Below, piece after piece: positions 28,883-41,119 of a stretch of DNA of 64,000 nucleotides. This DNA comes from Ceratothoa steindachneri. Taxonomy: Eukaryota > Arthropoda > Malacostraca > Isopoda > Cymothoidae. How positions within the stretch are numbered: the stretch's first letter is position 1; every line of letters begins with the position of its first letter. The stretch is from contig OZ018323.1 of the NCBI GenBank assembly GCA_963969495.1, forward strand, positions 77,601,583 through 77,665,582, read 5' to 3'. The position numbers were made by a program, and so were the translations under genes. The notes under the pieces are model-generated. The model was not told where the DNA came from. It did no database searches and saw only the letters and a list, made by a program, of their open reading frames with translations.

Positions 28883-31860
28883 TTCCTACATTTTTCAACA
28901 GTAACATACAATTATTAAAACTGTCTTGACAAGCATAAGCAAATCTAAATAGAGCCTATTGACCGCTTTAATTGTTCATACTAACGAATACTCACTTACA
29001 TACAAGGAAAAGATCTGTTTAATTGCTGTATAACTGACGTTGGATATGAAAACGACCGATATGACGTCATAATGAAAATTCCGCTCGGAAAATAACGCCA
29101 TCTCTCTCAAATTTGACTATCGGAACAAACAGCAAGTGAAAAGAGGAAGGATTGTATTGTATTACGATCCTTAACTACTTCCGTGTTTTTGTTTTTTTCT
29201 GGTCCGGCCCGGCCAGAAAAAGCCTTTATGGGCCGGCCGGCCCAAGCCTTTATGGGGCTCTAAGCAGAATTTCATCCCCCTCCCCACACACACACCACCA
29301 CAACCACACTAGATGCTTGATCATTTCATAGGCAACACTGTCAGTGTAACACATCCACTATCATCTGCATTATTCGTAGTTGATTTATATCATACTGTCA
29401 TTCATGTGTCAGAGTGATGTATAAATGTGCCGTATTAATTGGACTATTTGTAAGTAACCTATTATTAACCTATTATTGTATCAACTATGCAAATGATATA
29501 AAAACCGATTTTCCTGTAATAGCTGTAATACCATTTCATTTATATTACTACTCATTGTTTTTCTTTTATTTAAATGTTTTATCATGACGTCTTTACATTT
29601 CAAGCGCTCGTGGGGGGCCCCTGGTGGCGTGGAGCCCCTAAGCGCCCGCTTAGTTCGCTTATGCTTCGAACTGGTCCTGTCTGTGGCAGCAGCCGAGGCG
29701 GCGTCATTGTAAGCAGTGTATTTACGATGACGTCAGGATGGTCGTAATAATACAACTAAATTCCACCTACTGGATTGACTAACGAGGCCCTTAATTAATT
29801 AATAATTGAAGGTAAAATGATGGTAAGATAAGATATATGACGGAAAAATACGAAGGAAGATAATTTGGTATTAAATTAAACAAGTTTTCATTCAAAAGAG
29901 ATTGAGGAGGAAAGCTGAAGAAACGTACTTATGGATAAGTGGAGATGGCAAGAATTAGCGATGACAAGGACTACCATATCAACCTTAAAGACTGGAATCG
30001 AGAGAGTATATAAACACCCAGAGACCCGTACTCCTTAGTAGGAACTTAAACCGATTTGCACAGTTTACCAAAATAGTCTGATAGGCGATCCATCTCCCCT
30101 TCACTTGGCCTCGCCGCCACGTCACTCCACCTATCTTCATTACTTGAGACAATTGGATAAGTGGGAAGATATTAAAGACTTACGACGAGAATATACAATT
30201 GCACGTTTGGGTGCTTGGGGGAATCGGCCTTTGGGGTACATAAACCTCTTATTTATTTTCTTATTGTCTTTGTTTTTCTTATCGCTGTAGTCAGCTTTTT
30301 TAATTACTCTATTGAGTTTTCTTTTTCCTTTTTCCGGCGGCCATTCACTCGTCGGTGGCTCTCTATTCTTTACAGACCAAGATATAGGAGTGTGTGTGTG
30401 TGTATGTGTGTACGAAAGATTAAAAAAACAACATAAAGGTGTATTGTCTATGTGAGTGTTTGGGAGAAAGGGGACCCACGAGAGGTGGTACTGTCTGTAG
30501 GGGAGAGGGTTATGAGAGGGCGTAGGTTGGGCATTCTGCCCGGGGATAAATCCTGATGAAAGAAGGAAGATGGAGTAGAAGGAAATGGGTGGGTCAAATG
30601 TGAAATTGTGTAAGACGAATATGAAGGGGTTAATCTTATCGCTGGTCATTCGCTCTGAATCGATAGGGAATGGTTTGGTGTGTTTGGTAGTGTATGGATG
30701 TGTAGGAAGGAATGGCTTTGACACGCACCGACTTCACCATGTATGTGTGTGTGGGGGGGGGGAAGGGAGGAGTCGAAATTTAAGGCGCAAAACCAACGTG
30801 GGCATCACCGCCAGAATGTTTGTAAGCAGAGATCGCAGGGACATTGTACCCCTGATTCACCCCCCCCCCCTTTACCGGGGATGGAAGAAGACGGACGTGG
30901 GATGAATGAAAAGAGGGGCAAAAGACGACACGGTCCTCCAGGTGTAATAGTCTACACTAGGCACCTACTTTGCGGGGCTTCGCCAAGTGGGGGATGAGTT
31001 CCGACAGGAAGGGGGTGCTAATGTAGTCTACAGCTTTTTCCCACACAAGGGAGTCTTAAGTTCGTATCTTTGAGTCTGAACTAGTTTTAACGAACACCTT
31101 ACGAAGAGTCCCAAATTCGCCCCAGAAGTTTTACAGTCCAAAAATAATTACGATTCATTTCATCCTGATTCGTCCCTCTCCGCGCCCCCGTTACAAGGTG
31201 GAAGTTCGTATTCTTGTGTGCGTTCCTACTCTTGGGTACGTTCATGCTCCTGCGTACGTTGTACTTTGGGGTACGTTCAAGGTTTTCTATTACATCCTTG
31301 GTCTTTTTCACCACCACTACTTTTCTGCTCAGTTTCTCCCCTCTGCAATTCCCCTCCTTTTCCTCACTACCGGATAGACACGAATACTTGTAAAAGAGGG
31401 CGTTAAATCCATTTAAAATAGTCACCTATTTATATGTTAATGTACGTCTCTTATCGAGAGTCCAATCTGAGGCAAACAAAGGTTACGTGATGTTGCGTGA
31501 TGCGGGGCCAAATTTCCCCACACCCGAATTTAGATTATATGAAGCCATCACCACCAAACATTCTCAAGTCCACTCACGGCTAGTACATTGAGGTAATATT
31601 TGACCGTTTGAAACGGGCATCTAGAATCCAGACAAGTCTTTTTGATCTCATTTATGGAGCTGCTCTTAATACCTCGTTCGGGTAGACCAATTCAAGAGCT
31701 TATTACTTTATATGGGAAGTCTAAAAAATATTTTTCAAACAGTTACATATTTATAGAGTCGTTGTGTTATTACCTATTTTCTGAACCCTTTTGGTGCTGT
31801 GGAATAGGAGTAATTATTCTTTTTATACAATTGAAACTTTGTGGTCAGGTTAGGATAGGT
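28883..31860. other. Intergenic sequence without recognised genes
   Basis: Nothing is recognised except small features. A GC-rich, partly palindromic stretch with a repeated AAGCCTTTATGGG unit lies at 29,195-29,265, a GC-rich GTGGGGGGCCCCTGG segment at about 29,611, a GT-rich tract at 30,390-30,412 and a C homopolymer at 30,861-30,870. Long frames on either strand at 30.1-30.9 kb are low-complexity and match no family I know. Confidence 0.6.
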
Positions 31861-31861
31861 T

Positions 31862-32104
31862 AATTATGATTGAGTTGAGTTGAGTTGGACAAGGTAGGGT
31901 TGGATTAGATTAGACAAAGTAGAGTTAGGTTAAGTTAGATTGGATTGGGTTGTTTTTGATTTAATTTGATTAGGTTAGGGGCTGGGTTAGGTTAGACTGG
32001 GATGAATGTTGAAAATAGGTCTGAAATCTACCTAAAACACGGCCAAAATCCTAAAACATAATCTAACCTAACCCAAATTAGTCTAACCTAACTAAACTTG
32101 CCTA
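31862..32104. repeat. Interstitial TTAGG-like telomeric repeats, both orientations
   Basis: From 31,862 to about 32,000 degenerate GGTTA/GGTTG units run on the + strand (TTAGGTTAGG, GGTTAGGTTAG). From 32,056 to 32,104 the units are CCTAA (CTAACCTAACCC). TTAGG is the ancestral arthropod telomere repeat. The two orientations face each other within 250 bp. Confidence 0.75.
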
Positions 32105-32169
32105 GAATTGGACTGTGTTTTTATGGAAATTCGCACTCAGGGAGAAAGAGGAAATTTCAGCAGCAATTA

Positions 32170-33450
32170 GCAAAGTCATAGGATGCCCCCACAGCTCCAC
32201 CATCTTCTCCAGCAGACATCATTCCAGCCATCAAGGGAAAGGGGTCTCTTGTACCCGCGCCATGGGCATTTTTTGTTCCGTAACGTTCAGCACCTGGGCT
32301 GTTTATAGTGCGACTGCCTGTCTTTTTCTACCGATCCTTGTTCGTTCGAAGCTCGACTACGGATGCGAGTTTTATGTATCCACAGCCCAGGCTGTATTGC
32401 GGAAGGTGGACTCGATCCACCACACTGGCCTTCGCCTGGGGACCGGTGCCTGCCTCACGTCCCCCATTGAGAGCCTACTTGTTGATGCTGGGGAGATGCC
32501 ACTCGATCCGTACACAGTGCATTATTCACAAGTACTCGCGAGCTTTGCGCCTCCTTTAGTCGCCAACAGCTCTCACTGCACCCGCATCTGTTCTTGACGG
32601 TGCCTATGCCGCCGAGAGACGCCAGTCATACCCTAAGCCCTTTGAATTTACGGCCAGGAAACTCCTTCGAGAACTCGGTGTAGCTCTCGGGATGGTGGCG
32701 CTTCTGGTTTTGCCCACGACGCCACCCTGGTAGATACCACCTTTGACTATTTGTCGTCACGCCTCTGCTTCCACACCCTGGTTCACGGTATCCGTGACTT
32801 CAAGGTTGCCGGGAAACGGGCGAATGTAGAAATTATGTTATACTGGGCTCCTGGGCATGTGGGATTTGCGAGGAATGAGGGCGCCAAAGAGTCCTCGAGT
32901 ATGAGCGGCCAGACTAGCCTTTCGCTCTTGCTCGCACCGACTAGATGGCAAGAACCAGGGCATTCCTCCGAACTGTTTGGTAAGTCTGATAGGAGACTGC
33001 CGTAAGGGAACTTAAAATTGAGTGCCATTGCGTCGCGAGTGTTCCCATGTACCTACTTCCCAATGCCGCGACGGTTTCAGGTCGCTTTATGTTGTCTCCG
33101 ACTTGGACACACTGGCGGGACGCACCGCCATTGGATGGAGCGCTCGCCTGCGCCTTACTGCGAGGACTGCGTTGTCACCCAGACTGTTCGGCACATTCGC
33201 TCATCGCATTACCAGGATGAGCGGGGTCGCTACCGTTTGCCCCTTGTACTTGGGACGGGTTGGTGTACAGAGACTCGTGGACTATCTGGCTCTAATGTCT
33301 TAGAACCACTGAAACTCTATTCTGCTTCCCAATAACCAGTTACCCTTTAGGGTGTCGGGTGAACTGGTGGAGACGACTATACCTAGGAGAAATAAATCAC
33401 TGGAACCCCATTCTGGTGTCATAACGACCACCAGTTCGTAATTTTCCTCT
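32170..33450 (+). mobile_element. I-like non-LTR element, 3' end (copy F)
   Basis: Contains the RT thumb end (about 32,240-32,600), a deleted RNase H (32,751-33,000) and the terminal Cys/His region (33,018-33,330). The 3' tail has GGTGTCGGGTGAACTGG (33,351), as in copy E. Comparison with copy E shows about 330 bp missing near 32,773, removing the RNase H N-terminal half. Confidence 0.78.
32240..33335 (+). pseudogene. ORF2 3' end: RT thumb, partial RNase H, C-terminal CCHC
   Basis: The first frame reads LVRSKLDYGCEFYVSTAQAV and LRKVDSIHHTGLRLGTGACL, the conserved post-RT helix region. After a frame change comes VEIMLYWAPGHVGFARNEGA, the RNase H His loop in good form. The last part has RRFQVALCCLRLGHT...THRHWMERSPAPYCEDCVV, the C-terminal Cys/His motif of this ORF2. 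The RNase H lacks its first half (no YTDGS). It is dead. Confidence 0.75.
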
Positions 33451-34300
33451 TATACCATGAACCTTAACTTTATGCAGTCTTTTGTGAGGGATAATGTCAA
33501 AAGTTTTCTAAAAGTCCAAATAAATCATATAAATAGCTTTGTGCTCATCATATAAATTTATAATATTGTTAAGAAAATCTCGAAAATTAACTAAGACAAG
33601 AACGCTTGCGTTGAAATCCATGCTCACTACCTTTCTTGTATTTCTGATATTATAAGTGATCAAAGATTTTATTCTTAATGAAAGATTCGAGTAGTATACC
33701 GATTATAGATGTCAAACTGATTAGTCTAAACTTGCTTGGATTGTTTTTTGGCCATTTTTTATAAATTGGAGTCACGTTAGCTTCTTTATAGTCTGTTAGA
33801 ACGATGCCTTCAATTAAAGATGGGGTTGGAATTTTGCCAAGGAACTTAACTAATTCTGTTTTTAATTCTTCTAAGTGAATTGCATAGATCTTGTCCGGGC
33901 TCGGAGACTTTAAAGAATTTAATTTATTTATATAATTTATTATTACAGATTTCGTAATTCTAACATCTGAAAATACAGAATTGTCATCAAAATTAATTAC
34001 ATCTGATTCTGTAATTCTAACATCTGAAAGTAATTAATTCTCGTCAAAAATAATTACATCTGATAGAGTTAGCAAAGTAATAGTATCCGCTTTAGTAAAA
34101 ACGTTCGCAAAGTGGTCGTAGGAACTGTTTCTTTATTAAGTTTATAATTTACAAGTGAACCATCGTTTGGCGTTAGTGGGTCTATGATCCCTTTTATTGG
34201 CTCCCCGTTGTTTATGTGCTCATTAAATCCCTTCGTATTAGACTTTACTATCCTCGTTATTCCCATTTCAGGGTATTTTTTCGCTTTTTTAAAAAGTTTC
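33430..34300 (-). pseudogene. CR1/L2-like reverse transcriptase fragment, heavily decayed
   Basis: On the minus strand, 34,266-34,070 resembles the linker between endonuclease and RT (KSNTKGFNEHINNGEPIKG, IDPL...GSLVN). About 33,915-33,680 reads SPSPDKIYAIHLEELKTELV, then EANVTPIYKK and FRLISLTSIIGILLESFIK, the RT motif 1 region. About 33,650-33,480 reads YKKGSEHGFQRKRSCL and continues with stops. The AT bias and stops differ from the GC-rich I-like copies. Confidence 0.65.
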
Positions 34301-34712
34301 TTAACTTGCCTAAGATGGAAAATATATTGAACCTGGTAATCTACCGAAATATGACTGATTTCAACAGTTTATAACATTAATTTCTTTAATAGATCGTTTT
34401 ATTTATTGATTTATTTACTTTGCGCATTTAGGTTTATTGCATTTTCGTGTTTTGTATCGCATTAAAAAATCTGTCAAAGAATGACCGTATAAAGGTTTCA
34501 TACATTTTTGTCCCGCATTCCGAACCTAATTCACCTTTCCAATTTATCTATGACCGAAGGTATCAAAATTACAGTGTTGAAAATCGGAAACGAGTCGAGT
34601 GGTGCTTGTATGAGATTGGGGAGCACTTAATTGGAATGTTATGATCACTCTTTCCTAGCGCTTCTCTAACATATACATTTTTTACTATATTTTCATCAGC
34701 AAATAATATTTA

Positions 34713-35067
34713 CAGTGCCGGATCCAGGATAAAAATTGGGGAGGGGAGGGGGGCTAACTTGATTTCCTCCTTCTGAGGATTCTGAGAAACGGGCATTGAT
34801 CATTAATTAATAATGCTTACATTGATAATAAATAACAGTAAATTACACAGAAGTGAGCACTAACTCTATCAGATCTTTTTTTTTTCTCACAAACATTCGA
34901 AAATTTGGAATTTGGTCTAGTGTAGTTTTTTGAGATTTGCCTGTATTTTATGCATGTATCATATATGATACATTCGATCGCAACGGTTTAAATAACTGTT
35001 TTTATATATATTCTATATTATTACATAACTTTCAGTCCCTTTAGCCCCCCTCCTGCATCCCCACTTG
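34713..35067. mobile_element. Candidate hAT-type nonautonomous element (decayed)
   Basis: The left end is CAGTGCCGGATCCAGG. The right end read inward on the other strand is CAAGTGGGGATGCAGG, and both are followed by AGGGGGGCTAA. The flanks AATATTTA (34,705-34,712) and AATATAAA (35,068-35,075) agree at 6 of 8 positions. The interior is noncoding and AT-rich. The stretch 35,076-36,190 shows no gene. Confidence 0.45.
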
Positions 35068-36191
35068 AATATAAATCTAATGTATTTTGCCCGCGAGTTG
35101 ATTATTTTATCGTCTAAAGGAGGAGATTATCATTTATAAATTAAACATGCATTCATTGTCTCGATCTGCTATTTCATATTTAAAGGTCCACAGCTGAAAA
35201 GTTGAAGTCCCCACAAATAGCGGACTGTTTATGCCTAACTGTATCCGAAAGTATCCTAAACATCTGTCCGACTACGGAATTCGGTTTGACCCTGCGGCGT
35301 ATAAACAATAATTATCATTGTAATCATAAATTTTGAACATTAATTTGAACTCCTAAGATGCCCGAATTTATGTTTAAATTGACCTTTTTCAATGATGCCT
35401 TTGTGGACAAGATCCCCCCGACCGGATAATTGAAATAACATAAAGATCAGAACGACAATATCTGGCACAATATCTGGTCCTAACCTTCGAGCAGGCAAAG
35501 TATAAATGCCTGTATACGTTCCACTCATAACAGAGTAAATTACACCCTAGAATGTCACATACATTGGCTTCTTCACGCCTAAAACAATCAAACAATTCAA
35601 TGCTAAGGTGTTATGATGGATTTCCAAATATCATAATGAATTGGGGAATAAAGATAAAATTTTATTCCCTGCATAAATTCAGGAATAATTTTCCTTGGGA
35701 ATTGATGAAGAACAGTTATAGATGTATTTACATGTGCATTTTCAACATTCACTACCTCCTAACTTCATTTTATTTGCTGAAATAGAGAAGTGCGAACCAT
35801 TAAGTAGAAATTAAATGTTGAATCCTACTCGTCCTTTCTTTTCCTTTTCACACATTAAATAAGAATACACACAAAGGCATAAGATATTCGTGCATCTTTT
35901 AAAATTAAACTGCAGCTATGAAATGCAAGTAAAATAACAATGGGTCTCCTCTTCAACACGACATCGAGCACCCAGGAGGACACTTCTCATCCATGCCTAG
36001 CAAATGGCCCTTTCCAATAAACCATTCTAACAACTTTAGAAAGAACTCTCAATTGAGTATTTTATCCTCCACATTTTGGGTGAAAACCCTCATGCAATGC
36101 GAGGACCAAGTCTTTTTATTTTCTTTATAACGCCCATCTATCAACAGCCAGCAAGAGCATAAATAGCCAATAAGTAATCTTCAGCCTAATA

Positions 36192-37209
36192 TTAGGCTAT
36201 TTTAAAAATACAAAACAAAACAAATAAGCGCAACAAAAACGAAACAAAGCTACAAAAAAAAACAGCAATAGCAAGAAGGGGAAGGAAGAACGTTCCCGAG
36301 TCGGGAGAGAAGCCCGCCACAATCGTCGCGGGAGATTTCCACCAACACCAAAGAGAGTGGCAGAGTCCAGAAGTCTGTGTACACGAACCCGTCATGAGAA
36401 CAAGGGACAAGGGGTAATGACCCTGCTCGTTCCGGTCCAGGGAAACTAACGTGCGCGAAGATTTTCCAGACTGAGACACTCAACAAGAACGTGCCGAACA
36501 GTCTGGGGGACAACACCGTCGACGCATTTTCTTTTTTCATTTTGGGAGCCCATCTGGCTGCAGTCGACGCAGTAAGGTGCAAAGTGGCATTCCATCAAAT
36601 GGAGGTGCACCCAATTCAGAGACGATAAATGGTGAACTAAAGCTCCCGCGGGATTGAGGGGAGGTTTGGGGGAGCGGTCGCAGCGTGATGGCACGCAACT
36701 TTAAGTTCACTTGGGCATATTCCATCTTCTTTGCCGGGAAGCACAGAGGACTGATCTGATTCGATTAAGGTAGTAAATTTGAGGAAGAGCGAAACGCTGG
36801 TCTGGCCGCCCAGTCCTCAGGACTCTTTGGCATCCTCATCGGCATGTTCATTCTCTGCAATCCCTACATTTTCAGGAACCGAGCAGAAGATAATCTCGAA
36901 ATCCACTTTGCATGCAGCTAGCGTGGCGTCACGGATACCACAAACCCGAAGTGTGGAGATTCCAATGCCTCGATAGCACTCAGGGTGCTTTGTGAGTCGC
37001 TAAATATCACAATCCGTTCTCCGAACCGGACACGACGCGTTATCTCTTTTAACTTGCTGTTTAGACGGAGGCAGCGATTGGTAGAGCCCCGCTGACTTCA
37101 AACAGAGGACATACGGCGTGGAAGTCGACTCTCTTCTGGGAGTTGGAGTCATCTGTGTACACTTTTTGGATCCATTGTGAGAGACCAAGGAAAGTTTGAA
37201 GACGATCAA
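36192..37209 (-). pseudogene. I-like ORF2 3' end with RNase H (copy G, inverted)
   Basis: The minus strand, from 37,180 down, gives VYTDDSNSQKRVDFHAVCPL and FEVSGALP, the start of RNase H, where the expected TDGS reads TDDS. It continues through the loop SVPENVGIAENEHADE near 36,860 and ends with the Cys-rich terminal region CVDCSQ...VVPQTVRHVLVECLS near 36,550-36,480. Several frames are involved and it is dead. Its 3' tail ends near 36,190. Confidence 0.72.
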
Positions 37210-37408
37210 GGAGGACAGTGTGGTCGATTGTGTCGAAAGCAGAGGAGAAGTCTAGGAGGACTAGAATGGACGTACAACCCCTATCGGCAGCGCTACGTAA
37301 ACCGTCTGAAACATTAAGAAGAGCGGTTTCAGCGATCCTGAAACCAGTTATGTTTCTCAGACAAAAATAACAATAATCTGCATGGCTTTTTGGCTCTCTC
37401 CAGACCAT
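37205..37408 (-). pseudogene. L2/CR1-like RT fragment fused to copy G
   Basis: The minus strand reads FRIAETALLNVSDGLRSAAD and SILVLLDFSSAFDTIDHTVL then LDRLQTFLGLS, an RT palm motif of a different clade from the I-like RT, with the catalytic Asp in LLDFSSAFD. The open frame runs straight on into the RNase H of copy G without a stop, so it joins two unrelated elements. Confidence 0.7.
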
Positions 37409-37409
37409 C

Positions 37410-38290
37410 GGGATAGCAAAGTTAAAGGCTGTTTTCTTGCCATTAAACCATGCTGTTAGTCCATTGTAACAGGGTTTACAACAGATGTGTGGGGCCAGGA
37501 TTTGTCCTGCTCACCAATTTTACAGTCAAAATAATGAAAGTAAGCAGTTCTCAGGAGGGAAGTAATTGTTCAGCGCTGTGCAACTGTCGTGAAATCCTCA
37601 CACATGTAACAGAATGAATTTGCCTTGTTGATGCACCCTCGGTGTTTTGAAGTGTCTGAAGCCATTGTAGATATATGTATCAACTCACAAAAATCTGGAA
37701 AACAAAATAAACAATAATCATATATATGGTGGCAAAATCATAATATTGACATTTGTCCAACATATAAAATGGATGATTGTCGAGCAGCCCTAACCTCACA
37801 ATCTAAGAATAGAAGATTTAATTTTTTTGACCCTTTCACTACCAGAATATTTTTTATTCCAAATCAAATTTTGGGCAGCCCGTTTGCTTGAATTGAGCCA
37901 TGTAGATATATTATATTGAGTAGAAAGCACAAATATAGTTAGCGCAAGATATATATTTTCTAATATATATATATATATAAGATATGTTTTCTAATATACC
38001 TGAGAACTAATTAAACAATTAGTTCTCAAAAGATTAATAAAACAAATGCTTACCTTTCAGCACGTGTTCACTTCTCTGGTTATCAAAAACAACTGACGAG
38101 TAGTAGAGAGTTGCCAGATATTGAATAATATGGTAATACATTAGAACTACCATTGGGATAAAAATATACACTAATTTAAGCTGAATTCTGCCCACAGGTA
38201 TTTTTTTAAAACTTCTGGGATGTATTGTCCCATTAGTAGCGTAAGGGTTTTAAAGAACACAATTCCTAAAATTTCTAATACATGTATACA
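37410..38290. other. AT-rich intergenic sequence, no gene seen
   Basis: No family-like reading frame is present. A short TA cluster lies near 37,965, and an inverted pair (ACTAATTAAACAATTAGT) is at 38,006-38,023. Confidence 0.6.
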
Positions 38291-38293
38291 TAC

Positions 38294-38960
38294 GAGGGGC
38301 GATCAATAAGTTTTGCAATTCGAATATAAGGAAACGAGATATGAGGAAAAGTGTTTTATTATTTTTCAATATAACTACCCTCGACTTCAATGCACTTGCG
38401 CCACTTGTCCCTGAGGCTTTGAATTCCCGTCAACCAGAAATCTCCAGACTGCTGTTCAATCCACTCCTGGACGGCGAGCTGGACATCTTCATCGTCCCCA
38501 ACCTGGCGTCCACGCAGTGCAGCCTTGAACTGGCGGAATAAAAAGTAGTAGCTAGGGGCCAGATATGGTTGAGCTCCTCGAATCCGTACTCGCGCAGGGC
38601 ATCTTGTGCAACTCTGGCCTTGTGGACTTTGACGACGTTGAAGTCGATCATGGGGCGTGAGGTTTCTAGGGACCCAACGGGCAGAGACCTTGGTCATGGC
38701 CAAATTGTCGTGGATGATGTTCATAAAACTTCCATGTGATATTCCAAGTTCTCGCTCGATTTCTTCGACCTTCACCCGTCGATTTTCGAGGTTCATCCAC
38801 TCCACACGGGCCATATTGTCCTCGTTGGTCACGTCTGACGGGCGTCGTGGACGGGGGTCATCTTCAAGGGACTCACGACCATGGCGGAACTCCCTATTCC
38901 AGCGAGCAATGGTTGCATAGTAAGGAGCGGTATCGGTGTTCACTGCAATCGGCTCCCATA
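38294..38960 (-). pseudogene. Mariner transposase, internally deleted
   Basis: The minus-strand frame 38,943-38,359 reads DTAPYYATIARWNREFRHGR, ESLEDDPRPRRPSDV (HTH linker), ELGISHGSFMNIIHDNLAMT and SARWVPRNLTPHDR. It then jumps to LAPSYYFLFRQFKAALRG and ends LTGIQSLRDKWRKCIEVEGS. The part with the first two catalytic Asp is missing (about 194 residues instead of roughly 345), and the third reads SYY where SDY is expected. A mariner-type end (GAGGGGCGATCAATAAGTTT) lies at 38,295-38,314. The opposite terminus was not found, and the N-terminus is truncated near 38,960. Confidence 0.82.
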
Positions 38961-39202
38961 AATTAGGCTAGAACCACTATTGTTGTGCTTGCCTCAATTT
39001 CTCTTCAAACCAGTGAATTATTCTTTTCAAAACTGATGGCTCAGCTACACGCAGTCTTGTAGTTGTCTTAGTTATCATACGGTTCTTCGGTACTGATTTT
39101 TAACAGCTGTAGACAAGCTTAAGATATTTTTTACTCAAAGCTCCACTGCGGGGGCTTGTGTAGCGGTCTACACCCCTACAAATATAAATATTTATTTCTT
39201 AC

Positions 39203-39206
<4 letters not shown>
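38961..39206. other. Unrecognised segment upstream of the mariner relic
   Basis: On the minus strand a short frame ending near 38,980 reads VAEPSVLKRIIHWFEEKLRQ and then AQQ-stop. It looks protein-like but matches no family I can name. Confidence 0.3.

Positions 39207-39278
<72 letters not shown>
39207..39278. repeat. (TA)n microsatellite
   Basis: Pure TA tract. No gene is seen from 39,279 to 39,480. Confidence 0.95.
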
Positions 39279-39282
<4 letters not shown>

Positions 39283-39484
39283 CAAGAAGGGTTAGTAACC
39301 CTGACTTAAATCGGGAGATTGGTACACCTGCTCTCCCAAGCGTCCTAAAAATAAGCCATGAGGCTTCATTCGCTTAGCTGTCCCGCATCGGTGAAACAGG
39401 TCTGTAGATATTTGAATTGTAATTGTTTAGTTAAATATTTCCCAAAAGAATCACGAATTAATGCTTGATTCTTTTGTCTCATTT

Positions 39485-40070
39485 ACAGACCCATTCAACT
39501 CCGTTATAAATCAATTACTATTTATCCAATTACTTATCATCCAATTACTCACCGATCCAATTTACTTAAAAACAATTTACCAATTACTTTTAAACCAATT
39601 ACTATAATCCAATTTACTTATAATCTATTTATCAAATTACTTATAATCCAAATTACTTATCATCCAAATCATTTGTATAATCCAATTACTCATAATAAAA
39701 TTACTTATAATACAATTACTTATAATACAATTACTTATTATCCAATTAATCACCAATCCAATTTATCCAATTACTTACCATCCAATTTACTTATAATCTA
39801 TTTACCAATCAATTTACAAATTACTTATCATCCAATTACTTACTAATCCAATTTACATATAAACTATTTATCCAATTTACTTATAAACCAATTACTATTT
39901 ATCCAATTACTTATCATCCAATTTACTTATAATCCAATTTATTTACCAATTTACTTATAATCCAATTTATTTACCAATTTACTTATAATCCAATTTATTT
40001 ACCAATTACTTATAATACAATTACTAATTATTCAATTACCAATTACTATTTACCAAACCATATTTATCAA
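39485..40070. repeat. Degenerate CCAATTACTTAT satellite
   Basis: About 585 bp of irregularly repeated CCAATTACTTATAATCCAATTTACTTA-like units with many one- and two-base changes. There are no fixed boundaries and no coding potential. The stretch 40,070-41,120 is AT-rich with several C homopolymers and no gene. Confidence 0.85.
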
Positions 40071-41119
40071 TTGTAAATCCATTCCGTGAACTTATTCAAA
40101 TTTAATTCACGTGTAATTCTCAATCAAATCATAAATTGTTACTTTATAAATTCACCCGTAAATAATCTAACTGTTTATTCAATAATATATATTTTCCCTA
40201 AGACTCTTTGTTTTGAATTTAAGTATTTTCCCAACGTCGCCCAGATTAGGCCTAAGGAATTCGTCTGCAAAATTTAGACTCGCGTGTTCATTTAACAATT
40301 CATTCCTTTGAATAACGAAATATAGGTTTTTATGTTTATTGTGATATAAGAGATATCTAGGATATTGCCGCAATATTCATTTAAAACCTATACTTGCAGT
40401 GGAGCTTAGTGCTCAATCGCTCTAGTACTCAATTATCTGTAGACAGATCGTTACTTTTAAACATTATGGCACAATGTTGCACTTTGAAGGTCAGATACTA
40501 AGTGAAGTTATGCAAAAAACACAAGTAAATTATCGTTGGAGCCTATCGGATCATTCTAGATCTTTGTAGAACATTCTAACCCCCCCCCCTATAAATCTGT
40601 AAATAAGCTAATTTAAAAATATTTTCCATAAATGTCTAAATACGTATTCCCCCTCCCCCTTATTTTGTCTTTAGCCAATAAAATAAAATATATTCGTTAG
40701 AATCACAACTTTTCATTTTCTTTCGTTAACCGCCATCATTATACATTAGTTGTAGGATTACGATTGATTTTTAAAGGCTGAAATATACGCCCCCCCTCCT
40801 TGACCAAAAGTATAAATCACCCCTCAAAGATTTATATATTTAATCAAAAATTTTAAAATTTATCCTATTATTCATATATGAGTATTGGGTATGATAATAA
40901 AGTGTATTTTGCTGTTTGAATATTTTGTAAATATCTTTGAATTACTATTTTGTAAATGGTGTGTAATTAAAAAAGGGTGTAGTTTCATTTTTAAAGGCAG
41001 GAATATATATTTAAATGTGTCTAAATATTCGTTTTACCTCACCTTATTTTCTACCCCCCCCCTCCCACACACACACATATTCACACCGTACGATTCTTAT
41101 CTCAGTGCAGAACCTTAGT

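Noticed and set aside
29195..29660. Possible hAT-type element between the GC-rich segments at 29.2 and 29.6 kb
   Set aside because: The GC-rich ends do not form convincing inverted termini and no 8-bp duplication was found.
30140..30724. 194-codon minus-strand frame and overlapping plus-strand frames near 30.1-30.9 kb
   Set aside because: Low-complexity His/Thr/Pro/Lys composition over a GT tract, no domain, no splice structure, and competing frames on both strands.
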